Below are positions 53,120 to 62,031 of a stretch of DNA of 64,000 nucleotides, piece by piece. The stretch is taken from positions 20,237 to 84,236 of the forward strand of contig DITE01000061.1 of the NCBI GenBank assembly GCA_002422725.1, in the 5' to 3' direction. How positions within the stretch are numbered: position 1 is the first letter of the stretch; each line of letters starts with the position of its first letter. The notes below the pieces were generated by a model. It searched no databases and was not told the origin of the DNA. It saw nothing but the letters and a program-made list of their open reading frames with translations. Position numbers and translations under genes: made by a program. The stretch is from Bacteroidales bacterium UBA6192. Its GTDB lineage: Bacteria; Bacteroidota; Bacteroidia; Bacteroidales; F082.

Positions 53120-54637
53120 ATGAAAAAAATATTTTTCCTGTTCACCCTGACACTTGCCATGGTCGCAATCTCCGGATCTTGCACCAAATCGGAAGAGGTG
53201 ATTCCTGAACTCAACCTGCCGGAATCCGTCATCATTTCCGAAGGTACTGAAACCCAAAACATTGCACTCATCACCTTCACACTGAGCCAAAAAGCAGAGA
53301 ATGAGGTTGTCATCAAATGGAGCACCATTGACGGAACAGCTGTTCAAGGTGAAGATTATGAAGGTCATACTGATGTGAATATGACTTTTGCAAAAGGTGA
53401 AACAGAAAAAACCGTTGAAATAGCAATCCTGACCAATGACATTCATGGGGAAGATAAAACATTTTCGGTGATTATTACCAATGTGAAAAACGCTAAACTT
53501 GGCAACAGCCAATGTGTGGTAACCATTGAAGATGATGATGATTTTATTCCTGAGCTAATACTACAGCCCGTTTATAAGATAAATGAAGGCACTGCAGAAC
53601 AAATTACCCTTAGCATACCCGTGAAGCTTTCAGGAGCTTCTGTTAATCCTGTTACACTTCAGTGGGCAACTATTGAAGCCTGGGCAAAATCAAACGAAGA
53701 TTTCATCCCGGTGACTTCAGCACAGCTGGAATTTTCGCCCGGGGAGACCGAGAAAAATATTGAGGTTTTGATTGTGAACGACAATATTTTTGAAATGGAT
53801 GACTTTTTCGACGTACAGCTTACGGCTATTCAGGGCGCTACCTTTGAAAACAATAGTGCCAGAGTGTATATTCTCAACGATGATTTGTTTATGCCTGAGA
53901 TGAATGATGACGGCCCTATTACTCCGTTAACCTATCCCGGCATGCAATTGGTCTGGAATGATGAATTTGACGGTTCCTCAATTAACACTTCAGACTGGGG
54001 TTATGACCTTGGGGCTGGCGGCTGGGGCAACAACGAATGGCAGACTTACACCAATCTGAGCGCTAACTCCTTTGTTTCCGATGGCAAGCTCAATATCGTT
54101 GCAACCCAGCAATATGGAAATTACTATTCGGCACGTATGCTCACCAAAGGCAAAAAAGAGTTTACCTATGGTAGAATCGATCTACGCGCCAGAATGCCAT
54201 ATGGCAAGGGGATTTGGCCTGCGCTCTGGATGCTTGGTGGCAACATCGGACAAGTGGGATGGCCCCGCTGCGGCGAAATTGATATCATGGAATATCTGGG
54301 TCACATTCAATCGCAAACACATGGCACAGTCCATTATTATGAATCAGGTCATAAATATAAAGGCTCAAACTATACCTTACCTGATAATCAGAGTTTCCAC
54401 GATGGTTTTCATGTTTTTTCAATAGTTTGGCAGGAAAACACCATCAAATGGTATGTTGATTACCAGCTTTTCTATCAGGTTACCGACAGCGATATAAGCT
54501 TTGATGCATTCAGGCTGCCCCAATTCTTCATTTTCAACGTAGCTGTTGGTGGCAACTGGCCGGGATATCCAGATGCAACAACCGTTTTCCCCCAAACCAT
54601 GCAGGTTGACTATGTAAGGGTATTTCAGCAGGATTAA
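53120..54637 (+). CDS. GH16 endo-beta-glucanase with two Calx-beta domains
   Basis: The 505-residue lipoprotein (Cys21, ISGSCTKSEE) has two Calx-beta-like modules (about 32-140 and 142-257; AVQGEDYEGHTDVNMTFA and NEDFIPVTSAQLEFSPGE), then a GH16 domain. Catalytic residues are Glu386, Asp388 and Glu391 in GEIDIMEYLG. Further GH16 blocks are WNDEFDGSSI, GAGGWGNNEWQTYT, GKGIWPALWMLGG and FNVAVGGNWPG. The Calx-beta modules probably serve as spacers or binders holding the enzyme off the membrane. It acts with the preceding GH16 and the GH3 to degrade laminarin-like glucan. Confidence 0.93.
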   Translation: MKKIFFLFTLTLAMVAISGSCTKSEEVIPELNLPESVIISEGTETQNIALITFTLSQKAENEVVIKWSTIDGTAVQGEDYEGHTDVNMTFAKGETEKTVEIAILTNDIHGEDKTFSVIITNVKNAKLGNSQCVVTIEDDDDFIPELILQPVYKINEGTAEQITLSIPVKLSGASVNPVTLQWATIEAWAKSNEDFIPVTSAQLEFSPGETEKNIEVLIVNDNIFEMDDFFDVQLTAIQGATFENNSARVYILNDDLFMPEMNDDGPITPLTYPGMQLVWNDEFDGSSINTSDWGYDLGAGGWGNNEWQTYTNLSANSFVSDGKLNIVATQQYGNYYSARMLTKGKKEFTYGRIDLRARMPYGKGIWPALWMLGGNIGQVGWPRCGEIDIMEYLGHIQSQTHGTVHYYESGHKYKGSNYTLPDNQSFHDGFHVFSIVWQENTIKWYVDYQLFYQVTDSDISFDAFRLPQFFIFNVAVGGNWPGYPDATTVFPQTMQVDYVRVFQQD

Positions 54638-54668
54638 AATTTTATTGACAAGCCAAAAACCGAATAAA

Positions 54669-56984
54669 ATGAAAATATTGAATCGTACTGCACTTGCAAT
54701 GCTTCTTTTGATTACAATGTCGTGTGAACCTACTGTAATTAAAGAAAGTCAGGTTAGATTGAACAGCGAAATTGAGACAAAAGTGGCCGCTATGCTCGGC
54801 AAAATGACCCTTGAAGAGAAGATAGGCCAGATGACTCAGATAACCCTCGACGTGATTACCCGGGGCGATGACCCTTTTTCAAGCTATGAGCCGGTTGAAC
54901 TTGACTCGGCCATGCTTCACAAAGCTTTTGTGACTTATAAAATTGGTTCAGTCCTGAATACAGCCAACAACCGTGCCCGCACAACGGAAGTCTGGAATAG
55001 TCTTGTCAATCAGATACAGGATTATGCCATAAGCCATTCCCCGAATGGTATTCCGGTTATTTATGGTCTCGACATGATACACGGAGCAAGTTACGTGGCG
55101 AGGGCTACCCTGTTTCCTCAGCAAATAGGGCTTGCTGCAACATGGAATCCCGACCTGGCGATAGAAACCGGAAAAGTAACTGCCTATGAAACACGCGCAG
55201 CAGGCGTTGCCTGGACATTCTCGCCTGTTCTTGATCTTGGTGTCGACCCGCGCTGGCCTCGTCAATGGGAAACTTTTGGCGAAGATCCTTATTTGAGCGC
55301 TGTGATGGGTCATCATCTGATAAAAGGACTTGAGGGAGAGCAAAATGACATCCATAACCCGGTTCATATTGCCTCTTGTCTGAAGCATTTTTTAGGCTAC
55401 TCCCACACACTTAGTGGCAAAGACCGTTCACCTGCATGGCTTCCAGAAAACAAACTTCGTGAGTACCATGCACCTTCCTTTAAAGCCGGTGTCGATGCTG
55501 GAGCATTAACAGTAATGGTAAATTCGGGTGAAATAAACGGCTTGCCAACTCACATCAACAAATCCCTCTTAACAGGATTACTCAAAGAGGAATGGAATTT
55601 TAAGGGTTTTATTGTCACTGACTGGTCCGATATAGAGTATCTGCACACACGCCATAAAGTAGCTGAAAATCATAAGGAAGCAGTTAAAATGGCCATCAAT
55701 GCCGGAATAGATATGTCGATGGTTCCCTACAACTTCGATTTTGCTGATCACCTTATTGCGCTTGTCAAAGAAGGTGCTGTTCCCGTGTCGCGGATCGACG
55801 ATGCGGTTACCCGTATCCTCAGGGTAAAGTTTTTATTGGGACTGTTCGACAAACCTTTTACCCATCGTGATGATTATCCTGAATTTGCATCCGAGGCCCA
55901 CAGCCTTTCTGCACGAAAAGCAGCCCTGGAATCTATCACTTTATTGAAAAACAACAGCATCCTGCCCCTGGCAAAAAACACCAGGATACTTGTGTGTGGT
56001 CCCGCTGCCAATAAAATGCGTCCGCTCAATGGTGGCTGGAGTTATTCATGGTTGGGTAATTTGACAGATGAGTTTGCAACCGATTATGAAACAATCTATG
56101 AAGCACTGAGCAACAGAGCATCGAAACCCGAAAACATCAGCCTTTTTGAAGGCGTTAGTTATCTGAATACGATGGAATATAAGGATGAAGTTGTTGGCGA
56201 TCTGACAGGATTCAAGCAAATTGCATTAAAGGCCGATGTCATCCTGTTGTGCCTGGGCGAAAATTCATATACCGAAAAACCCGGTGATCTGGAAGATTTA
56301 TATCTTTCAGATAATCAGCAGGAACTTGTCAGAATAGCTGCATCCACTGGCAAACCGGTCATATTATTACTTTCACAAGGCCGACCCCGCCTGATCAGCA
56401 AAATTGAGCATGAAGCTGATGCTATTTTATATGCTTATCTTTCAGGTAATTATGGCGGAGAAGCTATAGCAAAAATCATTTATGGCGACGAAAACCCATC
56501 CGGTAAACTTCCTTTTACCTATCCAAGATATCCGAACAGCCTCGAACCATATTACCATAAACATGCTGAAGCACTGCCCATTGCAGGGTCACCAACCGGA
56601 ACCCAATACAATCCACAGTATCCCTTTGGATTTGGAATGAGTTATGCTACATTTGAATACGATACAATACTCACTGACAAATCAACTTATAAGCATGGAG
56701 AAGTTATCAGGCTCGAGGTCAGGTTAACCAACAGTTCTTCTGTTGCCGGCAAGGAAGTTATTCAGGTATTTAGCAGCGATCGTTTTGCTTCGCTTACTCC
56801 CTCGGTGAAAAGGTTAAGGGCTTTCCGTAAGATTTTACTTAATCCTGGTGAAAGTCAGGTTGTTAAATTTGAAATACCTGTAGAAAACCTTGCTTTTGTG
56901 AACCTCGACAACAAATGGATTGTGGAAAGTGGCGAATTTGAATTCATTGTTAATTCGCTTAAAACAAGTTTTTCTGTTGAATAG
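54669..56984 (+). CDS. GH3 beta-glucosidase lipoprotein
   Basis: This 771-residue family 3 glycosidase releases glucose from beta-gluco-oligosaccharides. The lipobox gives Cys19 (ITMSCEPT). The N-terminal barrel includes MTLEEKIGQMTQ, YGLDMIHGASYV, DPRWPRQWETFGEDPYLSAVMG and KHFLGYS. The nucleophile is Asp318 in FIVTDWSDIEY. The second domain contains KNNSILPLAKN and GLNPSGKLPFTYP-like sequence, and a FnIII-like domain closes the protein (EVIQVFSSDRFASLTPSVKRL). The open frame reaches back to a TTG at 54645, but the ATG at 54669 starts the signal peptide. Confidence 0.94.
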   Translation: MKILNRTALAMLLLITMSCEPTVIKESQVRLNSEIETKVAAMLGKMTLEEKIGQMTQITLDVITRGDDPFSSYEPVELDSAMLHKAFVTYKIGSVLNTANNRARTTEVWNSLVNQIQDYAISHSPNGIPVIYGLDMIHGASYVARATLFPQQIGLAATWNPDLAIETGKVTAYETRAAGVAWTFSPVLDLGVDPRWPRQWETFGEDPYLSAVMGHHLIKGLEGEQNDIHNPVHIASCLKHFLGYSHTLSGKDRSPAWLPENKLREYHAPSFKAGVDAGALTVMVNSGEINGLPTHINKSLLTGLLKEEWNFKGFIVTDWSDIEYLHTRHKVAENHKEAVKMAINAGIDMSMVPYNFDFADHLIALVKEGAVPVSRIDDAVTRILRVKFLLGLFDKPFTHRDDYPEFASEAHSLSARKAALESITLLKNNSILPLAKNTRILVCGPAANKMRPLNGGWSYSWLGNLTDEFATDYETIYEALSNRASKPENISLFEGVSYLNTMEYKDEVVGDLTGFKQIALKADVILLCLGENSYTEKPGDLEDLYLSDNQQELVRIAASTGKPVILLLSQGRPRLISKIEHEADAILYAYLSGNYGGEAIAKIIYGDENPSGKLPFTYPRYPNSLEPYYHKHAEALPIAGSPTGTQYNPQYPFGFGMSYATFEYDTILTDKSTYKHGEVIRLEVRLTNSSSVAGKEVIQVFSSDRFASLTPSVKRLRAFRKILLNPGESQVVKFEIPVENLAFVNLDNKWIVESGEFEFIVNSLKTSFSVE

Positions 56985-57025
56985 TGTTTACATGCAAGGT
57001 AATTAAGTAGAAATAATTGAAGAAT

Positions 57026-57057
57026 TTTGAAATATGATACAAGTTGTGTTAACTTTG
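57026..57057 (+). promoter_or_regulatory. Promoter of the PKD lipoprotein gene
   Basis: TTTG (57026-57029), a 20-base spacer and TAACTTTG (57050-57057) form a complete -33/-7 promoter of the Bacteroidota type. Transcription would start near 57063, leaving a leader of about 90 bases. It gives the binding protein its own transcript inside the locus. Confidence 0.55.
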
Positions 57058-57152
57058 TGCAAATTCTATGATAGTTCATGATCGAATTTCGCATAGACAA
57101 TATTATTTTTTAACCCTTTATTAACATTAATTATTTACTAAATTTAAGTGCC

Positions 57153-58937
57153 ATGAAAAAAACACTTCTTTACAGCACCGCCTTATTCATGATGGTGCTA
57201 TTAACCTTTATGACATCCTGCAAGAAGGATGATCCTGATCCGGAAGTAATCGCCAGTTTTACATTTGCAATTGATGCAACTGATTACAAAAAAGTAACTT
57301 TTACAAATGAATCACAAAACTTCTCGGCTGTGTCGTGGGATTTTGGTGATCAATCAGCTGCCTCGAGTGAAGCCAACCCGGTGCACACCTATGCAGCTGA
57401 AGGCGAATACACGGTTAAACTCACTGCCACTTCTACAAATGGTAGCGTTACTGATGTGTTTACTTCCAAAGTAACCATTTCTGACCCCAATGTTATGCTT
57501 ACTAAACTTGTTGGTGAGACCTCCAAAACATGGAAATTGCTACGTGATGTTTCAACCGAAAATTATCCGCTTGAAGTTGGACCATATGATCGCAGCCAGA
57601 TTTGGTGGGCGATGGGTTACAACAACGACGAACTCGCACTGCGCCCCTGTATGCTGAATGATGAATGGACATTTAGCCGCGATGGCAGCATGGTGTTTGA
57701 CGACAAAGGTGATTATTGGGCCGAAGGTTCAGTATATCCTGATGGTTTAAACAATATGTGCGCATCAAGCAGCGATCCAATGCAGAATAAAGATGGTGTT
57801 GATGTGTCGGCTTGGGCCAGCGGAAACCATACATTTGAACTTACTCCTGGAACTGAGCCTAAGCTGAAAGTTATTGGCATGGGTGCATACCTCGGGCTGT
57901 CGAAAGTTGGTACCAATCTGGAATACAATGTTCCTCAGGAAAGCATCACCTATAACATTGCTTCATTGTATGATGGAACAACTGACACCCTGATTGTGGA
58001 AGTAAATTACAAGTTTGCTGCCAGTGATGAGCTACCTGGTGGATATTGGAGATTTGTGCTTGTTCATTACGACAACCCGAATGATGAGCCGCCGATCCCT
58101 GAAAACCAACCTACCGCTATGTTTAGCATGGTAATCACCGGCAAAACTGTTGCCCTGACTAACAATTCGCAATTTGCAACTGACTATTCATGGGACTTTG
58201 GCGATGGCGGTGTTTCAACCGAAGCAAACCCCACACACACCTATAATCAGGAAGGAATCTACACCATTTCACTTACTGCAACTAGCAATATTGGAAGCAG
58301 CACCAGCACGCAAAATGCATTTGTTTCTGAAACTCCGCTTACCAATGATCTGCTACAAGGTGGCGCATGGACTGTTGTAGTTGGCGAAAAAACTGTATTT
58401 GTTGGCCCGGGACTGGGTAATTCATCATGGTGGGCAGTTCCAAAAGACGCCCTCGCTGGTAATTTAACCGGTGGTGATGACTGGTCTTGCCTGGCTGATG
58501 ACGAGTTCACATTTAGCGAAGGCGGTGTATTTACCTATGATACAAAAGGATCTGCCCGCAACGACGGATACTTTGGTGGTACAAACGGCTGTATTTCTGA
58601 CGCTGAAATTGCTGCCAGCCCCAATTATGGTCCATATTTCGGAAGCGGATCACATACCTACGAATTTACGCCCGGTGATGGTGTCAACAGACCTGTTATC
58701 CTGCTGACAAACGGTGAAGGCAAAGCTGCCTTTATCGGATTCTATAAAGGATACTATGGTGGCGAAAACACCAGTGGTGCTAATCCTCCAAACGGCGGCA
58801 ATCCAACAAACCGTTACGAAGTGATGGGTTATGCAAGAAGTGCAACTATGGAATTCCTCTTTGTTTCTGTTGATATTTCAGCAGACAACAGCGGTGGAGC
58901 AGCATGGTCTGCCATTCTTGAAAGACCTCTGAGATAA
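57153..58937 (+). CDS. PKD-domain surface glycan-binding lipoprotein, internally duplicated
   Basis: The 594-residue lipoprotein (Cys23, TSCKKDDPD) has the order PKD, unknown module, PKD, unknown module. PKD cores are VSWDFGDQSAASSEANPVHTY (about 62) and YSWDFGDGGVSTEANPTHTY (about 348). Each is followed by a module of roughly 190-210 residues with related sequence: TWKLL...WWAMG...DEWTFSRDGSMVFDDKGDYW in the first, AWTVV...WWAVP...DEFTFSEGGVFTYDTKG in the second. No catalytic residues are recognised. Its place between glucanases and the second SusC/D suggests a surface glycan-binding protein. Confidence 0.82.
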   Translation: MKKTLLYSTALFMMVLLTFMTSCKKDDPDPEVIASFTFAIDATDYKKVTFTNESQNFSAVSWDFGDQSAASSEANPVHTYAAEGEYTVKLTATSTNGSVTDVFTSKVTISDPNVMLTKLVGETSKTWKLLRDVSTENYPLEVGPYDRSQIWWAMGYNNDELALRPCMLNDEWTFSRDGSMVFDDKGDYWAEGSVYPDGLNNMCASSSDPMQNKDGVDVSAWASGNHTFELTPGTEPKLKVIGMGAYLGLSKVGTNLEYNVPQESITYNIASLYDGTTDTLIVEVNYKFAASDELPGGYWRFVLVHYDNPNDEPPIPENQPTAMFSMVITGKTVALTNNSQFATDYSWDFGDGGVSTEANPTHTYNQEGIYTISLTATSNIGSSTSTQNAFVSETPLTNDLLQGGAWTVVVGEKTVFVGPGLGNSSWWAVPKDALAGNLTGGDDWSCLADDEFTFSEGGVFTYDTKGSARNDGYFGGTNGCISDAEIAASPNYGPYFGSGSHTYEFTPGDGVNRPVILLTNGEGKAAFIGFYKGYYGGENTSGANPPNGGNPTNRYEVMGYARSATMEFLFVSVDISADNSGGAAWSAILERPLR

Positions 58938-58951
58938 TTTGACTGCATAAT

Positions 58952-58997
58952 TAAACCCGGAGAAGAGTATTACTATTTCTTTTCCGGGTTTATTTTT
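58952..58997 (+). terminator. Intrinsic terminator after the PKD lipoprotein gene
   Basis: TAAACCCGGA (58952-58961) pairs perfectly with TCCGGGTTTA (58983-58992) around a 21-base loop, followed by TTTTT at 58993-58997. It separates the PKD gene from the second susC. Confidence 0.75.
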
Positions 58998-59020
58998 ATC
59001 CAATATTTTTATTCATGTAC

Positions 59021-59049
59021 TTGAATATGAGTTACATAAACTTAATTTG
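59021..59049 (+). promoter_or_regulatory. Possible promoter of the second susC
   Basis: TTG (59021-59023), an 18-base spacer and TTAATTTG (59042-59049) resemble the -33/-7 pattern with one mismatch in the -7. The word ATTCATGTA (59011-59019), also present in the inverted repeat before the regulator, lies directly upstream of the -33 element. Confidence 0.35.
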
Positions 59050-59076
59050 ATTTAATTTATTAGCATGTCGTAAGTG

Positions 59077-62019
59077 ATGAAAAAATTATACATAGTCTCG
59101 TTACTTCTCCTGTTATCATGCTCGCTGATGTCGCAGGAAACAAGAAAAATTACCGGAACGGTAACCGATGAATCAGGCCAACCTTTGCCCGGTGTTACCA
59201 TCATTATTGCCGGCACAAGCTCGGGAACAACCACCGACCTTGATGGAAAATATGAAATTGCGACAGACAAAGAAATTCTGAAGTTCAGTTTTGTTGGTTT
59301 TTCAGAACAATCAATCAAACTTGAAAAAGGCAAAAATGAGCTAAATGTTGTCCTTATTGCAGACACAAAAATGCTTGAAGAAACCGTGGTCATTGGCTAT
59401 GGTGTGCAAAAGAAGAAAGACTTGTCAACTGCAATTGCTGTAGTAGACGAGAAAGAGTTTAAAAACCGGCCGATCACTTCGGCAGCCGAAGGGCTGCAAG
59501 GCAAAGCAGCCGGTGTTCAGGTCATACAGCCATCGGGGAAGCCCGGATCAGAACTGGCAGTGAGGGTTCGTGGAGCAACTTCGGTAATTGCCGGTAACGA
59601 GCCCCTCTATGTAATTGACGGAATGCCTTCAACAGACATACGCGGGCTCAATCCCAACGATATTACCTCGATGAGTGTGCTGAAAGATGCCTCTTCATCA
59701 GCTATTTACGGAGCACGCGCAGCAAATGGTGTGGTACTGATCACAACCAGAAGAGGCGAAAAGACAACTGAGCCTAAAATAACCTTTAATACCTACTACG
59801 GTGTCTCAAACCTGAGGAGAAATATCGAGGTCCTCAATACAAAAAAATACCGCGAACTGATGGAAGAGATCATCCCCGGCGGACTAGATCCTTCACAAAC
59901 CGATTTCAATAATTGGCCTGATAAAGTTTTTGGAACAGGCCATACCCAATCCTATCAGCTTTCATATGCCAACAGCATTGAAAAATCAAGTCAGTTTATC
60001 TCAATTGGTTACCTGAACGATCAGGGCATTGTCAAACCGGCAAGGTTCGAGCGGTATACGGTTAGGTTTAATGCCGATAATGCACTAAAATCGTGGCTGA
60101 AGATTGGGTCAAGTCTCAATATAACCCACATGAAAACCAAAGACACCCCCGACAATGCCAGTTCAGGTAGAGGTGGTGTGATCATGAGTGCTCTCAACAC
60201 TCCTCCGTTTCTGAATGTATATAAAGATGATGACAGCGGACAGTTTGACCCCAATCCCTTCCAGCCCTCCTGGGAAAACCCCATTGCCTATATGGAAGGG
60301 CCTGATCAGGAATCAATAGACAATATTTTGAGCGGAAATATTTTTGCAGATGCCAAAATACTTAAAGAGCTGACTTTTGTTACCAGATTTGGTGTTGACG
60401 TTAACATGCATCAGTGGGACTATTACCTCGATCCTTTCAGAACGAATTTTGGTCGCAACAACAATGGTATTGGACGCGCTGATAAGTCAAACTCCAACAC
60501 CATATTGTGGGAGAATGTGCTTACTTATGCGAAGAAATTCGGGAATCACAATCTGAATGCCATGACCGGAAGCAGCATCGAAAAATTTAAATGGAATCAA
60601 ACCTATGCAGAAGGATCCGATTTTCCGGAAAACACCGATGTGAGGACTCTGAATGCTGCCAATATTTTCACCGGCAACACCTCTGTTCAGGAATGGGCTT
60701 CAGCTTCCTTTTTCGGGAGAGTTGCTTATGATTTTAACAGTAAATATTACGCCACTGTCACTACGCGTCGCGATGGCTCGTCGAAACTGGCTAACCACTG
60801 GGGCACTATGCCGTCATTTTCACTTGCCTGGCGTCTCTCCTCAGAATCGTTTATGAAAGACATTTCATTTATTAATGATTTAAAAATTCGCGGAGGCTGG
60901 GGTAAAAATGGCAACCAGGAAAAAATACCCAACTATACTGCCTATGGTCTGATTCAATATTTCCGTCGCACTCCAACCAACCCCCTTTCGGGACCCGCTC
61001 AAATTCAGGTTACTTATGGAAACCCTGATCTTCGCTGGGAGACTACAGCACAAACCAATATCGGAATTGATCTGGCTATGCTAAATTATCGGGTAAATGT
61101 TACTGCTGACGCCTACCTCAAAAAATCTGATGACGTATTGCTAAATGTTCAACTCGGCAGCTCGTTGCCTATCACAACCATACAAACCAACAATGGAAGT
61201 ATTGAAAACAGAGGATTTGAGTTTAATATCAATACGATAAATATTGACAACAAAACAATTCGCTGGTCATCCGACTTTAATATGTCGTTTAATAAAAATA
61301 AGGTGACCAAGCTGGAATATACTGACGTTCACTTTTTTGGGAGGATTTACAGCAACAACCAGGATGTATCAATTGTCAAAGTTGGTTTGCCACTCGGTTC
61401 ATTTTACGGATATGTTTCTGAAGGGGTAGATCCAGAAACAGGTATGATCAAGTATAAGGACGTGAATAATAATGGGATTTTCGACACGGGCGACAGAACG
61501 GTTATTGGCGATGCACAACCTGATTTCATCTTTGGTTTTACCAACAATTTGAGCTATAAACGTTTCGATCTGAATGTGTTTATTCAGGGTAGCTACGGCA
61601 ACGACATTTACAATGCCACACGCATCGATCTGGAAGGGATGTTCGACAGCAAGAATCAGTCCGTCAACGTTTTGAACCGATGGACCGAACCGGGCGATAT
61701 CACAGATATACCAAGAGCTGTGGGGGGCGGAAATGTTGACAATGTCAGAAATTCGTCACGTTTTATTGAAGATGGTTCATACATCCGCCTTAAATCAGTC
61801 ACCTTAAATTACAGGTTACTGGATAATCATGCAAAATTTAAGGCCATCAAGAAGCTATCCGTTTATGTTACCGGGCGCAATCTGTTGACTTTTACAAATT
61901 ACTCAGGATTTGATCCCGAAGTGAATGCTTACGGCAACAGTGCGGTGGAAATGGGTATTGACTATGGCACTTATCCTGAGTCGAGAGCTATTGTTGTTGG
62001 ATTAAATGTTGAATTTTAA
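59077..62019 (+). CDS. SusC-family TonB-dependent glycan transporter (second pair)
   Basis: This 980-residue SusC-like barrel has a signal peptide ending near LMSQ (about 20). A carboxypeptidase-regulatory-like domain starts at TRKITGTVTDESGQPLPG. The plug carries ETVVIGYGVQKKKDLSTAI and EPLYVIDGMPS, then the signature ASSSAIYGARAANGVVLITT, and the barrel follows. The ATG at 59077 follows a GTG that opens the frame three bases earlier. It is well diverged from the first SusC of the locus, so the two pairs may import different glucan lengths or linkages. Confidence 0.94.
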   Translation: MKKLYIVSLLLLLSCSLMSQETRKITGTVTDESGQPLPGVTIIIAGTSSGTTTDLDGKYEIATDKEILKFSFVGFSEQSIKLEKGKNELNVVLIADTKMLEETVVIGYGVQKKKDLSTAIAVVDEKEFKNRPITSAAEGLQGKAAGVQVIQPSGKPGSELAVRVRGATSVIAGNEPLYVIDGMPSTDIRGLNPNDITSMSVLKDASSSAIYGARAANGVVLITTRRGEKTTEPKITFNTYYGVSNLRRNIEVLNTKKYRELMEEIIPGGLDPSQTDFNNWPDKVFGTGHTQSYQLSYANSIEKSSQFISIGYLNDQGIVKPARFERYTVRFNADNALKSWLKIGSSLNITHMKTKDTPDNASSGRGGVIMSALNTPPFLNVYKDDDSGQFDPNPFQPSWENPIAYMEGPDQESIDNILSGNIFADAKILKELTFVTRFGVDVNMHQWDYYLDPFRTNFGRNNNGIGRADKSNSNTILWENVLTYAKKFGNHNLNAMTGSSIEKFKWNQTYAEGSDFPENTDVRTLNAANIFTGNTSVQEWASASFFGRVAYDFNSKYYATVTTRRDGSSKLANHWGTMPSFSLAWRLSSESFMKDISFINDLKIRGGWGKNGNQEKIPNYTAYGLIQYFRRTPTNPLSGPAQIQVTYGNPDLRWETTAQTNIGIDLAMLNYRVNVTADAYLKKSDDVLLNVQLGSSLPITTIQTNNGSIENRGFEFNINTINIDNKTIRWSSDFNMSFNKNKVTKLEYTDVHFFGRIYSNNQDVSIVKVGLPLGSFYGYVSEGVDPETGMIKYKDVNNNGIFDTGDRTVIGDAQPDFIFGFTNNLSYKRFDLNVFIQGSYGNDIYNATRIDLEGMFDSKNQSVNVLNRWTEPGDITDIPRAVGGGNVDNVRNSSRFIEDGSYIRLKSVTLNYRLLDNHAKFKAIKKLSVYVTGRNLLTFTNYSGFDPEVNAYGNSAVEMGIDYGTYPESRAIVVGLNVEF

Positions 62020-62031
62020 CTTATTTGAGCC

